This document shows, one piece after another, positions 18,915 through 28,555 of a stretch of DNA of 63,919 nt (the first letter of the stretch is position 1; every line of letters starts with the position of its first letter). This DNA is from Roseicyclus sp. (GTDB lineage Bacteria; Pseudomonadota; Alphaproteobacteria; Rhodobacterales; Rhodobacteraceae), in contig JAGYKZ010000006.1 of assembly GCA_018401385.1 (NCBI GenBank), positions 1 through 63,919 on the forward strand, read 5' to 3'. Under the pieces are notes generated by a model. That model was not told where the DNA came from, searched no databases, and saw nothing but the letters and a program-made list of their open reading frames with translations. The position numbers were made by a program, and so were the translations under genes.

Positions 18915-21092
18915 ATGACGAATATGACAGATTTCCTCACCGCCCCTTTGCCCGAACCCGTGACCTTGACCGAGCGCGAGATTTCGGGTCCCTCACGATT
19001 TTTCAACCGCGAACTGAGTTGGCTTGCCTTCAATTGGCGGGTGTTGGAGGAGGCGGAAAACCCGCGCGTTCCCTTGTTGGAGCGGGTGCGGTTTGTGTCT
19101 ATTTCCGCGGGCAATCTGGACGAATTCTACACCGTGCGTGTGGCAGGGCTGCGTGAATTGGCACATGAGGGCAGCGCAACACCCTCCGATGATGGGCGCA
19201 CACCAACAGAACAGCTGAAACTGATCAACGCCGATGCCCGCAAATTGATGACCCATCAACAACAGGTTTGGCGCAAACTCAAACAGGATTTAGAGGCCGA
19301 GCACATCACGGTTTGCACCCGCGCCAACCTCAAGGCGCGGGACAAGGATTTTCTGGAAAAGGTCTTTATCCAAAAGGTCTTTCCAATTCTGTCGCCCTTG
19401 GCGATTGACCCTGCGCATCCGTTTCCCTTTATCCCCAATGAGGGGTTTGCCTTGGCGCTCCAGATGCGCCGCAGCAAGGATGGCCGGGTTCTGTCCGCGC
19501 TCTTGCCGATCCCCGCGCAGATTGACCGCTTCATCGCGCTGCCTGCCGCCGAAGGTGAGGCGCGTTTCCTTCCTTTGGAAGATTTGCTGATCCTGCATTT
19601 GAACAAACTTTTTCCAGGATATGAGCTGACAGGGTCATGCAGTTTCCGCGTGCTGCGCGACAGCGATCTGGAATTGGAAGAAGAGGCAGAAGATCTGGTG
19701 CGGGAGTTTGAAACCGCCCTCAAGCGCCGCCGCCGTGGCGAAGTGGTCCGATTGCAAATCAGCACAGGCGCGCCAGACGACTTGCGCGCCGAAATCATCG
19801 AAAATCTTGGGGTAGATGACACCGAGATTGTCGAGGTGCGCGGTATGATCGGCCTTGTGAACCTCAAGGAATTGGTGATTGACGAGCGCCCCGACCTGCT
19901 GTGGCCCGCATTCGCCCCACGCGTACCCGAGCGGGTGCAGGACTTTGAAGGGGATATGTTCGCGGCCATTCGTCAGAAGGATATGTTGCTGCATCATCCC
20001 TATGAAACCTTTGACATGGTGATCCGCTTTTTGGCGCAGGCTGCGCGCGATCCCAATGTCGTGGCCATCAAACAAACACTCTATCGCACCTCGAACGAAA
20101 GCCCGATTGTAGCCGCGCTCTGCGAAGCGGCGGAGAATGGCAAATCTGTCACCGCTCTGGTCGAATTGAAAGCCCGCTTTGACGAGGCCGCCAATATCCG
20201 CCAATCGCGCAAGTTGGAGCGCGCGGGGGCCCACGTGATCTACGGGTTCATCAATTACAAAACCCATGCCAAAATCAGCTCAGTCGTGCGGCGCGAGGGT
20301 GACAGGCTAGTGACCTATACCCATTACGGGACGGGCAACTACCACCCGATCACTGCACGGATATATACCGATCTGAGCCTTTTCACCTGTGACGATGCCT
20401 TGGGGCGCGATGCCGTGAAAGTGTTTAACTATGTCGGCGGCTATGCTGAACCCGAAGGGTTAGAAAACCTCGCCATTTCGCCCATTAATCTCAAATCCCG
20501 CATTTTGGAGGGCATTGAAGCCGAAATCAGCCACGCAAAGTCAGGCCGCCCCGCCGTGATGTGGGTCAAAATGAACAGCCTGATTGACCCTGACGTGATT
20601 GACGCGCTCTATCGTGCCTCGCAGGCGGGGGTGCGTATTGATCTTGTCTTGCGCGGCATTTGTGGGCTGCGCCCCAATATCAAGGGGCTGTCAGAGAATA
20701 TCCGCGTCAAATCCATTGTGGGGCGGTTTTTGGAACATTCTCGGATCATCTGCTTTGGCAATGGCGCAGAACTTCCCTCCAAAAAGGCACGGGTTTATAT
20801 CTCCTCTGCCGATTGGATGGGGCGCAATTTGGGGCGCAGGGTCGAAACTTTGGTTGAATGCAAGAACCCAACCGTAAAGGCGCAAATCGTCAGCCAAGTG
20901 ATGGCTGCCAATATGGCAGATGTGGCGCAAAGCTGGGTCTTGCAGCCAGATGGCAGCTACATCCGACCTGAATTGAGCGGGATTGATCAGCCCTTTAATT
21001 GCCACCGCTTTTTCATGGAGAACCCATCCCTGTCTGGTCGCGGTTCAGCGGGGGCGAATGATGTGCCAGAACTGACCCACACAGACGATTGA
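18915..21092 (+). CDS. ppk: Polyphosphate kinase 1
   Basis: A 725-residue enzyme that polymerises the ATP gamma-phosphate into polyphosphate, reversibly. The N-terminal region has [20 protein letters not shown]. The catalytic regions [18 protein letters not shown] and [19 protein letters not shown] carry the conserved histidines, one of which is autophosphorylated. The ATG at 18915 is used because the open frame before it lacks family similarity. ppx follows 33 bases downstream, so synthesis and breakdown of polyphosphate are encoded together. Confidence 0.96.
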   Translation: MTNMTDFLTAPLPEPVTLTEREISGPSRFFNRELSWLAFNWRVLEEAENPRVPLLERVRFVSISAGNLDEFYTVRVAGLRELAHEGSATPSDDGRTPTEQLKLINADARKLMTHQQQVWRKLKQDLEAEHITVCTRANLKARDKDFLEKVFIQKVFPILSPLAIDPAHPFPFIPNEGFALALQMRRSKDGRVLSALLPIPAQIDRFIALPAAEGEARFLPLEDLLILHLNKLFPGYELTGSCSFRVLRDSDLELEEEAEDLVREFETALKRRRRGEVVRLQISTGAPDDLRAEIIENLGVDDTEIVEVRGMIGLVNLKELVIDERPDLLWPAFAPRVPERVQDFEGDMFAAIRQKDMLLHHPYETFDMVIRFLAQAARDPNVVAIKQTLYRTSNESPIVAALCEAAENGKSVTALVELKARFDEAANIRQSRKLERAGAHVIYGFINYKTHAKISSVVRREGDRLVTYTHYGTGNYHPITARIYTDLSLFTCDDALGRDAVKVFNYVGGYAEPEGLENLAISPINLKSRILEGIEAEISHAKSGRPAVMWVKMNSLIDPDVIDALYRASQAGVRIDLVLRGICGLRPNIKGLSENIRVKSIVGRFLEHSRIICFGNGAELPSKKARVYISSADWMGRNLGRRVETLVECKNPTVKAQIVSQVMAANMADVAQSWVLQPDGSYIRPELSGIDQPFNCHRFFMENPSLSGRGSAGANDVPELTHTDD

Positions 21093-21125
21093 CGCATCGC
21101 TACGCTTTGTGGAAACAATGGGCTT

Positions 21126-22712
21126 ATGAGTATCGCGGCACCCTCGGTTAGATCCGAATTGCAGATCGAAGATCACCCTGAATGGGGTCCGTTTGGTGCG
21201 CCGCTTTTCGATGCGGATCACGCGCGCTCCCTGTCCCGTGTTGGGGTTATTGATATTGGCTCCAACTCTGTGCGGATGGTGGTGTTTGATGGCGCGGCGC
21301 GCAGCCCTGCCTATTTCTACAACGAAAAAATCCTCTGCGGGCTTGGTGCAGGATTCGCGGAAACGGGACGCCTGAATCCCGAAGGACGTTTGCGCGCCCT
21401 CAGCGCCTTGCGCCGCTTTGCCGCGTTGAGCAAGGGGATGGGCGTATCACCGCTTTTGACGGTCGCAACGGCTGCGGTGCGCGATGCCAAGGATGGTGCC
21501 ACATTTCGCAAAGACGTGTTGGACCAAACGGGTCTCGCGATCCGCATCATCGCGGGTGAGGAGGAGGCCCGCCTCTCCGCTCAAGGTGTGCTGTTGGGAT
21601 GGCCCGGTGCAAACGGGCTGATTTGCGATATCGGCGGCTCCTCCATGGAATTGGCCACGCTTGAGGGGGGCGGTGTCATTGGGCGGCGCAGATCAATGGA
21701 TCTCGGCCCCTTGAAACTGATGGGGATCAAGGGCGGCAAGCGCGCGATCAAGGCCCATATCAAATCCCGCATTTCTGAACTGAAAGCCGAATTTTCGGAC
21801 CCCCATCAAAGGCTGTTTTTGGTGGGCGGCTCATGGCGGGCCATCGCGCGCATTGACATGGAACGGCGTGGCTATCCGCTGAAGGTTCTGCACGAATATC
21901 GCATGACCCCAAAGGCGATTTTGGAAACGCTCAAGTATATTTCAAAGACAGATATTGAAACCTTACGCCTGCAAACGGGCACCAGCATCGAGCGTTTGCG
22001 ACTCGTGCCCTTGGCAGCGCTTGTGTTGAAGGAATTGCTGCGCAACCTCAAGCCACGCGATGTGGCCGTATCAAGCTATGGCATCCGCGAGGGTCTGCTC
22101 TACGAACAAATGTCAGAGGAGTTGCGCAAGCGCGATCCTCTCATCGAAGCCGCGCGCCATGCCGAGGCGATGTCCGCGCGCATTCCAGGGTTTGGGCGCA
22201 AACTCTATCATTTCGTTGAGCCGTTGTTCCCAAAAGCAAAACCCGAAAAAAAGCGCCTGATCCGCGCGGCCTGCCTGTTGCATGATGTCTCGTGGCGGGC
22301 ACATCCTGACTATCGGGCGGAAACCTGTTTCGACAACGCGACCCGCGCGAATCTGGGGGGACTGGCCCATTGGGAACGTGTGTATCTGGGGCTGGCGCTG
22401 CTGCACCGCTACAAATCAAACCGCGACACCACAAATTTTGACATCAACCTGCTGACACTTCTGCCCGAAGCCCAAGCGCGCGAGGCCGAAATTCTGGGGC
22501 GCGCCATGCGGTTCGGTGCCATGCTGACCTTGGAAAAGCCGCTTGATCATTGCTTTGTCGATGCCAATTGGCGGCGCAAGACGCTGAACCTGCATCTCCT
22601 CAGCGATGCGGCAAGGGATTTGTTTGGGGAGGTTGCAGAAGCCCGTTTTGGCGCTTTGGCTTTGGCGATGAACCTTACACCCAATATCATTGACGAGCGC
22701 GCAGGCTCATGA
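21126..22712 (+). CDS. ppx: Exopolyphosphatase (Ppx/GppA family)
   Basis: A 528-residue phosphatase of the ASKHA fold. The phosphate-binding loops are VIDIGSNSVRMVV near residue 40 and ICDIGGSSMELATL near 165. A C-terminal HD-like helical region follows, with ACLLHDVSWRAHPDYR. It releases terminal phosphate from polyphosphate; some relatives act on pppGpp, and this cannot be excluded. It is in an operon with ppk, and its stop overlaps the NUDIX start (ATGA). Confidence 0.92.
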   Translation: MSIAAPSVRSELQIEDHPEWGPFGAPLFDADHARSLSRVGVIDIGSNSVRMVVFDGAARSPAYFYNEKILCGLGAGFAETGRLNPEGRLRALSALRRFAALSKGMGVSPLLTVATAAVRDAKDGATFRKDVLDQTGLAIRIIAGEEEARLSAQGVLLGWPGANGLICDIGGSSMELATLEGGGVIGRRRSMDLGPLKLMGIKGGKRAIKAHIKSRISELKAEFSDPHQRLFLVGGSWRAIARIDMERRGYPLKVLHEYRMTPKAILETLKYISKTDIETLRLQTGTSIERLRLVPLAALVLKELLRNLKPRDVAVSSYGIREGLLYEQMSEELRKRDPLIEAARHAEAMSARIPGFGRKLYHFVEPLFPKAKPEKKRLIRAACLLHDVSWRAHPDYRAETCFDNATRANLGGLAHWERVYLGLALLHRYKSNRDTTNFDINLLTLLPEAQAREAEILGRAMRFGAMLTLEKPLDHCFVDANWRRKTLNLHLLSDAARDLFGEVAEARFGALALAMNLTPNIIDERAGS

Positions 22713-23170
22713 GCCTCGGCACGCTGCGCGCCAAGCCGCGCTTGGCGGTGCGCGGCTTGCTTGTGATCGAAGACCGTCTACTTTTGGTCAATGCCTACAA
22801 GGGACGCGAGGGCGCGCTTTACTGCGCACCGGGCGGGGGTGTCGAAGCGGGGCAATCTTTGCCAGAGAACCTCGCCCGCGAATTTTCCGAGGAAACAGGG
22901 CTGGTGGTTGCCATTGGTAAGCCCTGTCTGGTGAATGAATTCCACGATCCAACAGGCACATTCCATCAGGTGGATATCTATTTCCACGTCAGCCATGTTT
23001 CGGGCGATCTAAACGGCGCTTGGCGTGACCCCGAAGGGGTGGTGACCGAACGCCGTTGGGTGACGCGCAGCGAATATGCCACGCTGCGGGTCAAGCCTGA
23101 CAGTCTGATCCGCGCGGCATGGGAGGGGGATATCATGCTCTATGACCCGCTGGAGCCAATCCTGCGCTAA
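22709..23170 (+). CDS. NUDIX hydrolase
   Basis: A 153-residue pyrophosphohydrolase. The Nudix box is visible as GGGVEAGQSLPENLAREFSE followed by ETG, giving the metal-binding RE-x-x-EE pattern. The substrate (a nucleoside diphosphate linked to another group) cannot be assigned. It starts within the ppx stop (ATGA overlap) and ends overlapping the convergent EamA gene by 4 bases. Confidence 0.88.
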   Translation: MSLGTLRAKPRLAVRGLLVIEDRLLLVNAYKGREGALYCAPGGGVEAGQSLPENLAREFSEETGLVVAIGKPCLVNEFHDPTGTFHQVDIYFHVSHVSGDLNGAWRDPEGVVTERRWVTRSEYATLRVKPDSLIRAAWEGDIMLYDPLEPILR

Positions 23171-24032
23171 CCTCTGCGCGGGCCTGTGAGGCCATAGGCC
23201 ACGCCGCCGATCACCACCAAACTGGCCGCGACCAGTTGCAGCGTCAAAACCTCATCCAAAAGCACCACCCCGCCCATGATCGCCAAGGGTGGCACGCTGA
23301 GTTGCGCAAGCCCCGCCCGCGCCGCGCCAAATGTGGCAAGATCGTATACCACAACGCATAACCAAGCCCCGAAGTGGCCGCACCTGACAGGATCGCAAGC
23401 CCGCGCCCCATTGCATCCGTTGGCGATGTTTGCGGCAGCGGGAACAGCGCCAAGGCCATCCAGCATATCCCACAGGCAAGGATGAAATTCACCGCCGTTT
23501 CAGGGATTGGATCACGCGCTTTGCGCCCCAAAAGCGAATATCCCCCCCAACCAATCCCTGCGATGGCAATAGCGGCCACCGCATCTAGCGGCAAAACGAT
23601 ATCGCCGGCGGGCAATAGCAACCACAGCAACCCCGCAAGGGCCACCCCTGCCCCGATGAGACGGCGCGCAGATAAACCCTCGCCCAAGGCAAGGGAGGCT
23701 GCGAACATGGTCAATTGCACCGCACCAAAAAGCAGCAATGTGCCTAGGCCCGCGTCCAATTTCAAATAAGCCAGAGAAAAGCCCAGCATATAAGTGGCAA
23801 GGCACAAGCCCCCTGCAAAGCGCATCTTCGGGTTGGTGCGCGCAATGCTGACGAATTGGCGCCCCCGCAAAATCAGGCTGAGACCCAGCAACACCACAGC
23901 ACCCGCTGCAACCCGCCACAGGGCAAAATCACCCACGCTGATATGCCCGCCCGCAACCGCCATGCGGTTCAACACCGAATTTGCGGCAAAAGCGATCAGG
24001 GTCAAAAAGGCAGCAATAGCAAGGCGCATCAT
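23167..24032 (-). CDS. EamA/DMT family transporter, one frameshift
   Basis: A ten-helix drug/metabolite transporter. The first 230 residues run in one frame from MMRLAIAAFLTLIAFAANS to ATSGLGYALWYTILPHLA. The last 55 residues (LAQLSVPPLAIMGGVVLLDE to TGPRRG) are in another frame, the switch lying about 23310-23340 in a GC-rich run. Together they give the full family length of about 288 residues. The start overlaps the phnM stop, so both genes share an operon. Substrate is unknown. Confidence 0.8.
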
Positions 24033-25171
24033 GACAAGATCCGCCCCGCAATATCCCCGCTGAGATAAGCAATTCTTCCGCGCGCGATGGTGGCGGCAAC
24101 CTTGTGACCATGCGCCTCCAGAAACACCAGATCCGCGCGCTTTCCGATGCCAATAACACCACGATCCGTGAGGCCCAACAAGCGGGCAGGACCCGCAGAA
24201 ATGAGACCCCATGCCGCCTGTGGTGCCATACCTGCCTGCCACAGCTTGAGGGCCGCGCGCAAAAGCGCAGGATAATGATAATCGGAGGCCAAGGCATCGA
24301 CCAAGCCCTGCTCCACCAAATCCGCCGCCGACACCTTGCCCGCATGAGAGCCGCCACGCAGCACATTTGGCGCACCCATAACAACCCCGTTGCCACAGGC
24401 ACGCGCGGCCCGTGCGGCCGCCTCAGTTTCAGGGAATTCTGCAAGGCAGACGCCCAGATCCGCCATTTCGTGATGATCGGCCTCGGTGCTGTCGTCATGG
24501 CTGCCGAGGATCACACCTTGCGCGCGCAACTTCTCCGCCAGATCACGCAAAGCTGCGCCCAACTGCGGCTGATTGGCGTGCAAGCTTTGCAACAACGCCA
24601 AATGCGCCTCGGGCGAGCGGCCAGATTTCAGCGCCTGCCCTGTCAGGCGTGGCGGCCGTTTTCCAATCGCCAAAGCATCATGGGGCAGATGGTCGTTAAA
24701 AACCACGCACGGAATAGAGTGGCGTGTGACCAGCGCCAGAACCCGCGCGTAATGATCCAAAAGATTAACCTCCAGACGCAGTTGCAACCGCAGATCACAG
24801 ATCATATCCATTGCCGCCTGCACGGCGGCCGCCATTTTTGCCGCGAATTCTGGCCCCCGCATCCCGCCTTCCCACGAGTAGAATTGTGCCAGCATGGCCG
24901 TGGTGATCCCATTGGCGGACAGCTCCGCCTCAATCGCGCTCAAGCCATCACGCGGATCGACAACCGCACCGCGGCGCGGGGCCACATGGCGCTCGAACCC
25001 ATCACCATGGAAATCCACGATGCCAGGCAGGATCAAATAGCCTGACACATCCAAGACACGCGACTGCGGTTCAGCGCGGATCAGGCCATCTGAGATGCTC
25101 AACGGATGCACAGCGAACCCGTCAGTCCCCAAGACCTGCCCGCCGTGAAATGTGATCTTCAGCGCATCCAT
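24029..25171 (-). CDS. phnM: PhnM-type amidohydrolase (ribose 1-methylphosphonate 5-triphosphate diphosphatase family)
   Basis: A 380-residue amidohydrolase-fold protein. The signatures of PhnM are all present: DFHGDGFERHVAPR for the metal site, ILGSHDDSTEADHHEMA, PNVLRGGSHAGKVSA, ALASDYHYPALLRAAL and DRGVIGIGKRADLV. In the C-P lyase pathway PhnM removes pyrophosphate from 5-triphosphoribosyl phosphonates. No other phn gene is nearby; it lies 4 bases after nadE and overlaps an EamA transporter gene, so its role here may differ from classical phosphonate use. Family is firm, reaction inferred. Confidence 0.88.
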   Translation of the reverse strand: MDALKITFHGGQVLGTDGFAVHPLSISDGLIRAEPQSRVLDVSGYLILPGIVDFHGDGFERHVAPRRGAVVDPRDGLSAIEAELSANGITTAMLAQFYSWEGGMRGPEFAAKMAAAVQAAMDMICDLRLQLRLEVNLLDHYARVLALVTRHSIPCVVFNDHLPHDALAIGKRPPRLTGQALKSGRSPEAHLALLQSLHANQPQLGAALRDLAEKLRAQGVILGSHDDSTEADHHEMADLGVCLAEFPETEAAARAARACGNGVVMGAPNVLRGGSHAGKVSAADLVEQGLVDALASDYHYPALLRAALKLWQAGMAPQAAWGLISAGPARLLGLTDRGVIGIGKRADLVFLEAHGHKVAATIARGRIAYLSGDIAGRILS

Positions 25172-25175
25172 GCCC

Positions 25176-26843
25176 CTAGCCTACCGAGGGATCGCGCCAA
25201 CGGTTGACAATCGGATAGCGCCGATCCAGCCAAAAGGCCCGTGCGGTCAGACGCGCACCTGGGGCGGATTGGAAGCGTTTATACTCGGAAATGTAAATCA
25301 ACTGCTCAACACGCTGGACCACGGCCGCGTCAAAACCCTGCGCGCATAAATCCGCCACACTCAGCTCCTTGTCGATCAACCCTTCAAGGATTGCGTCCAA
25401 CACCTCATAGGGTGGCAGGCTGTCCTGATCTTTCTGATCTTCTCGCAGCTCCGCTGAAGGGGGTTTTTCGATGACCCGCAAGGGCATTACGGGCCCATCA
25501 GGGCCAAGCATCCAAGCGCGGTGGTTGGCATTGCGCCAATGACAGGTCGCAAAAACGCGGGTTTTATACAGGTCCTTGATCGGATTGTAGCCGCCCGCCA
25601 TATCGCCATAAATGGTGGCGTAGCCCACCGCGACTTCGGATTTGTTTCCCGTGGTCAACAGCATCTCACCGAATTTGTTCGACAAGGCCATCAACAAAAG
25701 CCCCCGCAGACGAGATTGGATGTTTTCCTCTGTCAAATCAGCAGCCAATCCCGAAAAGAGGGGGGCAAGCGCGGCCTCTACCGCTTCCTTTGGCCCCTCA
25801 ATTGGGATTGTGTCCAACTTGACCCCAAGCATCTGTGCGACCGCGCGCGCATCCTCAAGAGACGCCTCAGAGGTGAAGCGTGAGGGCATCATCACGCAAT
25901 GCAGATTTTCCGCACCGATCGCATCGGCGGCAATCGCGGCAACAAGCGCAGAGTCAACACCACCAGAAAGCCCAAGCAACGCCCGCTCAAATCCCGCCTT
26001 GGCCATATAGTCGCGCAGGCCCAAGACCATCGCGTGATAATCCGCCTCGACCTCATCGGGCATCGCCGCAAGCACTGCCTTGTCGATCTGCCAACCCTGC
26101 CCGTCTTGCTGTAGGGTCAAATGGCTGATCCCCTCTTCAAACGCGGGCATCTGCGCCGCAAGAGCACCGCCGCGGTTCAGCGCAAAGCTGGCCCCGTCAA
26201 AAATCTGATCATCTTGGCCACCGACCAGATTGAGATATATAAGGGGCAATCCCGTCTCGATGACGCGGGCCACCATGTGACTTTGGCGCAGGCCCAACTT
26301 CCCACGATGATAGGGGGAGCCGTTTGGCACCAACAGAACCTCCGCACCCGCCTCCGCCATGGTCTCGGTCACATCCTCGTGCCAAGCATCTTCGCAAATC
26401 GGGATGCCCAGACGCAAATCTCCGACCCGCACAGGGCCAGAGGGCGCGCCAGACACGAAATAGCGTTTCTCATCAAAAACGCTGTCATTGGGAAGGTGAT
26501 GCTTGTTGACGCGCGCGATCTGTGCCCCGTCTTGCAAAACAACATAGGCATTGTTGACCCCACCGCCTGCTGCACGCAACGGCAGGCCAATACCTAGTGC
26601 GGGACCATCCGTTATGGATTGGGTCAAATCCGCCAGAACCCCTTCAACCGCATCCAGAAAGGCGGGGCGGGTCACCAGATCCTGCAATTGATACCCCGTG
26701 AGTGCCATTTCAGGCAACACGACAAGATCTGCACCTGCGTCACGACCCGCCTGCCAAAAGCGCAGCGCTTTTTGCATATTCCCAGCCAAATTCCCCACTG
26801 TGGGGTTCATTTGCGCAATACTCAAACCAAACCGAGACGCCAT
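25176..26843 (-). CDS. nadE: NAD+ synthase, glutamine-dependent
   Basis: A 555-residue two-domain enzyme. The N-terminal nitrilase-like glutaminase (about 1-250) has the Glu in VVLPEMALTGY and the nucleophile Cys in IPICEDAWH. The C-terminal synthase has the ATP-pyrophosphatase loop LLGLSGGVDSALVAAIA and the NKSEVAVGYATIYGDMAGG segment. It converts nicotinic acid adenine dinucleotide to NAD+ using glutamine. It is first in a tight operon with phnM and the EamA gene and divergent from the MORN-repeat gene. Confidence 0.95.
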   Translation of the reverse strand: MASRFGLSIAQMNPTVGNLAGNMQKALRFWQAGRDAGADLVVLPEMALTGYQLQDLVTRPAFLDAVEGVLADLTQSITDGPALGIGLPLRAAGGGVNNAYVVLQDGAQIARVNKHHLPNDSVFDEKRYFVSGAPSGPVRVGDLRLGIPICEDAWHEDVTETMAEAGAEVLLVPNGSPYHRGKLGLRQSHMVARVIETGLPLIYLNLVGGQDDQIFDGASFALNRGGALAAQMPAFEEGISHLTLQQDGQGWQIDKAVLAAMPDEVEADYHAMVLGLRDYMAKAGFERALLGLSGGVDSALVAAIAADAIGAENLHCVMMPSRFTSEASLEDARAVAQMLGVKLDTIPIEGPKEAVEAALAPLFSGLAADLTEENIQSRLRGLLLMALSNKFGEMLLTTGNKSEVAVGYATIYGDMAGGYNPIKDLYKTRVFATCHWRNANHRAWMLGPDGPVMPLRVIEKPPSAELREDQKDQDSLPPYEVLDAILEGLIDKELSVADLCAQGFDAAVVQRVEQLIYISEYKRFQSAPGARLTARAFWLDRRYPIVNRWRDPSVG

Positions 26844-27016
26844 TGCGAGCCATGCCTTTCTTGCCTTCTCTGGGCAGGTTCTAGCAGATCACGCCAAGAG
26901 GCCAAGGCAATTGCGCAAAGCGATTGCCCGCTTTGGCGCAAAAGACGTTGCGAGAGCGGCACAGCTTCAATAGTTTCCAAAAGGACGCGAGAGAGAAAAC
27001 AGGATCCGCAACCCAG

Positions 27017-28552
27017 ATGAAACGCCCTTTATGTCCATTTCGCAGTGCGACAATAGCCACGGTGATCAGGGCTGGCGTGGTCGGACTTTGTCTCTTTGGT
27101 CTCCCTGCCCCAATGGTCGCGCAACAAGGCGAGATCGTCCGCGATGTGCAGCAATATGATAACGGCGCAATCTATCGCGGGGAATTTCGTAACGGGCTGC
27201 AACATGGCACGGGCACCTACACCCTTCCCAACGGCTATGAATATTCGGGCCAATGGGTCGATGGACAGATCATGGGCGAAGGCCGCGCAAGTTTTCCAGA
27301 CGGGTCCATCTATGAGGGCGCGTTTCTTGCGGGGAAACCGCATGGTCAGGGCACAATCACATTCGTTGACGGGACCACCTATATTGGCGCTTGGGCGGAT
27401 GGGATGATGTCAGGCGAGGGGCGTGCCATCTATGCCAATGGCATGAGCTACGAAGGCAGCTTTTTAAACGGGCAACAGCATGGAAAAGGTCGGCTCTCCA
27501 ATGCGGAAGGCTATGTCTATGAGGGGGATTGGCGCGAAGGCGTAAAGCATGGCGAAGGGCGTCTGACCTTTCCCGATGGATCCACCTATGTGGGCGCATT
27601 CTTGAACGATATGCGCCACGGTCAAGGACGCTTGGAAACCTCGGACGGCATGGTGTTTGAAGGGGCTTGGGAAAATGATCAAATCAATGGCGAAGGCCGA
27701 TTGAGCCAACCCAATGGCGACATCTATGAAGGTGACCTTGTGAATGGCGCAAGACAAGGTCAGGCGGTTGTGCGCTATGCCAATGGTGATTTGTATGAGG
27801 GGGCATTCCTCAATGACCGCCGCCACGGACAAGGACGGTTCACTGGGCATCAGGGCCTGATCTACGAAGGTCAATGGGTGGAAGGCCGCATCGAAGGCAC
27901 AGGGGTGATGACCTATCCTGACGATGTGATCTATGAGGGCGATTTCCAAAACGACCTTGCCCATGGGACGGGCAAAATCACCTATCCCGATGGGACAACC
28001 TATGAGGGGGATTGGGTCACGGGCGCGATGCAGGGCTTTGGCGTTGCAACCTATGTCGGCGGTTTGCGCTATGAGGGGCAGTTCCTCGAAGGCCGCCAAG
28101 AGGGGCAAGGCGTCATGACTGCCCCCAATGGATATCGTTATGAAGGCGGCTGGCGTGCGGGATTGCGCGAAGGCGAAGGGATCACCACCTATCCTGATGG
28201 CAGCACCTATCGCGGACAATTCAACGGCGGCCAGCGTGAAGGCCAGGGTCGCTTGGACATGGCCGATGGGTTCATTTACGAGGGCGCATGGCGCGCGGGT
28301 GAAATCACGGGCAATGGCACGGCCACCTATCGCTCAGGCGATGTATATGAGGGGGCGTTTGAGAACGGCAAACGCCACGGCCAAGGCCGCCTGACCTATG
28401 CAACAGGGCAAGTGGCAGAAGGTCTTTGGGAGAATGGTCAACTGATTGGGGCGAGTGCAGATGATCTGCCCCCCGCCCCAGAAACCCCCAATGTGACGGA
28501 ATCCCAACCCGATCCTTCGGATGACCCAGTGCAGAATGCTATCGCGCAATAA
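27017..28552 (+). CDS. Exported protein with 19 MORN repeats
   Basis: A 511-residue protein with a signal peptide (hydrophobic VIRAGVVGLCLFGLPAPMVA, about 17-36) followed by 19 back-to-back 23-residue MORN units from about residue 45 to 480, each of the form YPDGSTYEGxxxxGxxHGxG. Odd and even units differ (FLNxxxHGQG against Wxxxxxx-GEG), giving a 46-residue super-repeat. A short Pro/acidic tail (PPAPETPN) ends it. MORN repeats bind lipids or proteins in other systems; function here is unknown. The ATG at 27017 is chosen for the signal peptide. Confidence 0.88.
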   Translation: MKRPLCPFRSATIATVIRAGVVGLCLFGLPAPMVAQQGEIVRDVQQYDNGAIYRGEFRNGLQHGTGTYTLPNGYEYSGQWVDGQIMGEGRASFPDGSIYEGAFLAGKPHGQGTITFVDGTTYIGAWADGMMSGEGRAIYANGMSYEGSFLNGQQHGKGRLSNAEGYVYEGDWREGVKHGEGRLTFPDGSTYVGAFLNDMRHGQGRLETSDGMVFEGAWENDQINGEGRLSQPNGDIYEGDLVNGARQGQAVVRYANGDLYEGAFLNDRRHGQGRFTGHQGLIYEGQWVEGRIEGTGVMTYPDDVIYEGDFQNDLAHGTGKITYPDGTTYEGDWVTGAMQGFGVATYVGGLRYEGQFLEGRQEGQGVMTAPNGYRYEGGWRAGLREGEGITTYPDGSTYRGQFNGGQREGQGRLDMADGFIYEGAWRAGEITGNGTATYRSGDVYEGAFENGKRHGQGRLTYATGQVAEGLWENGQLIGASADDLPPAPETPNVTESQPDPSDDPVQNAIAQ

Positions 28553-28555
28553 CCC

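Noticed and set aside
27060-28440. 69-base periodic repeats suggesting a CRISPR-like or tandem DNA array
   Set aside because: The periodicity comes from 23-residue MORN protein repeats; DNA units vary at synonymous sites and there are no spacers.
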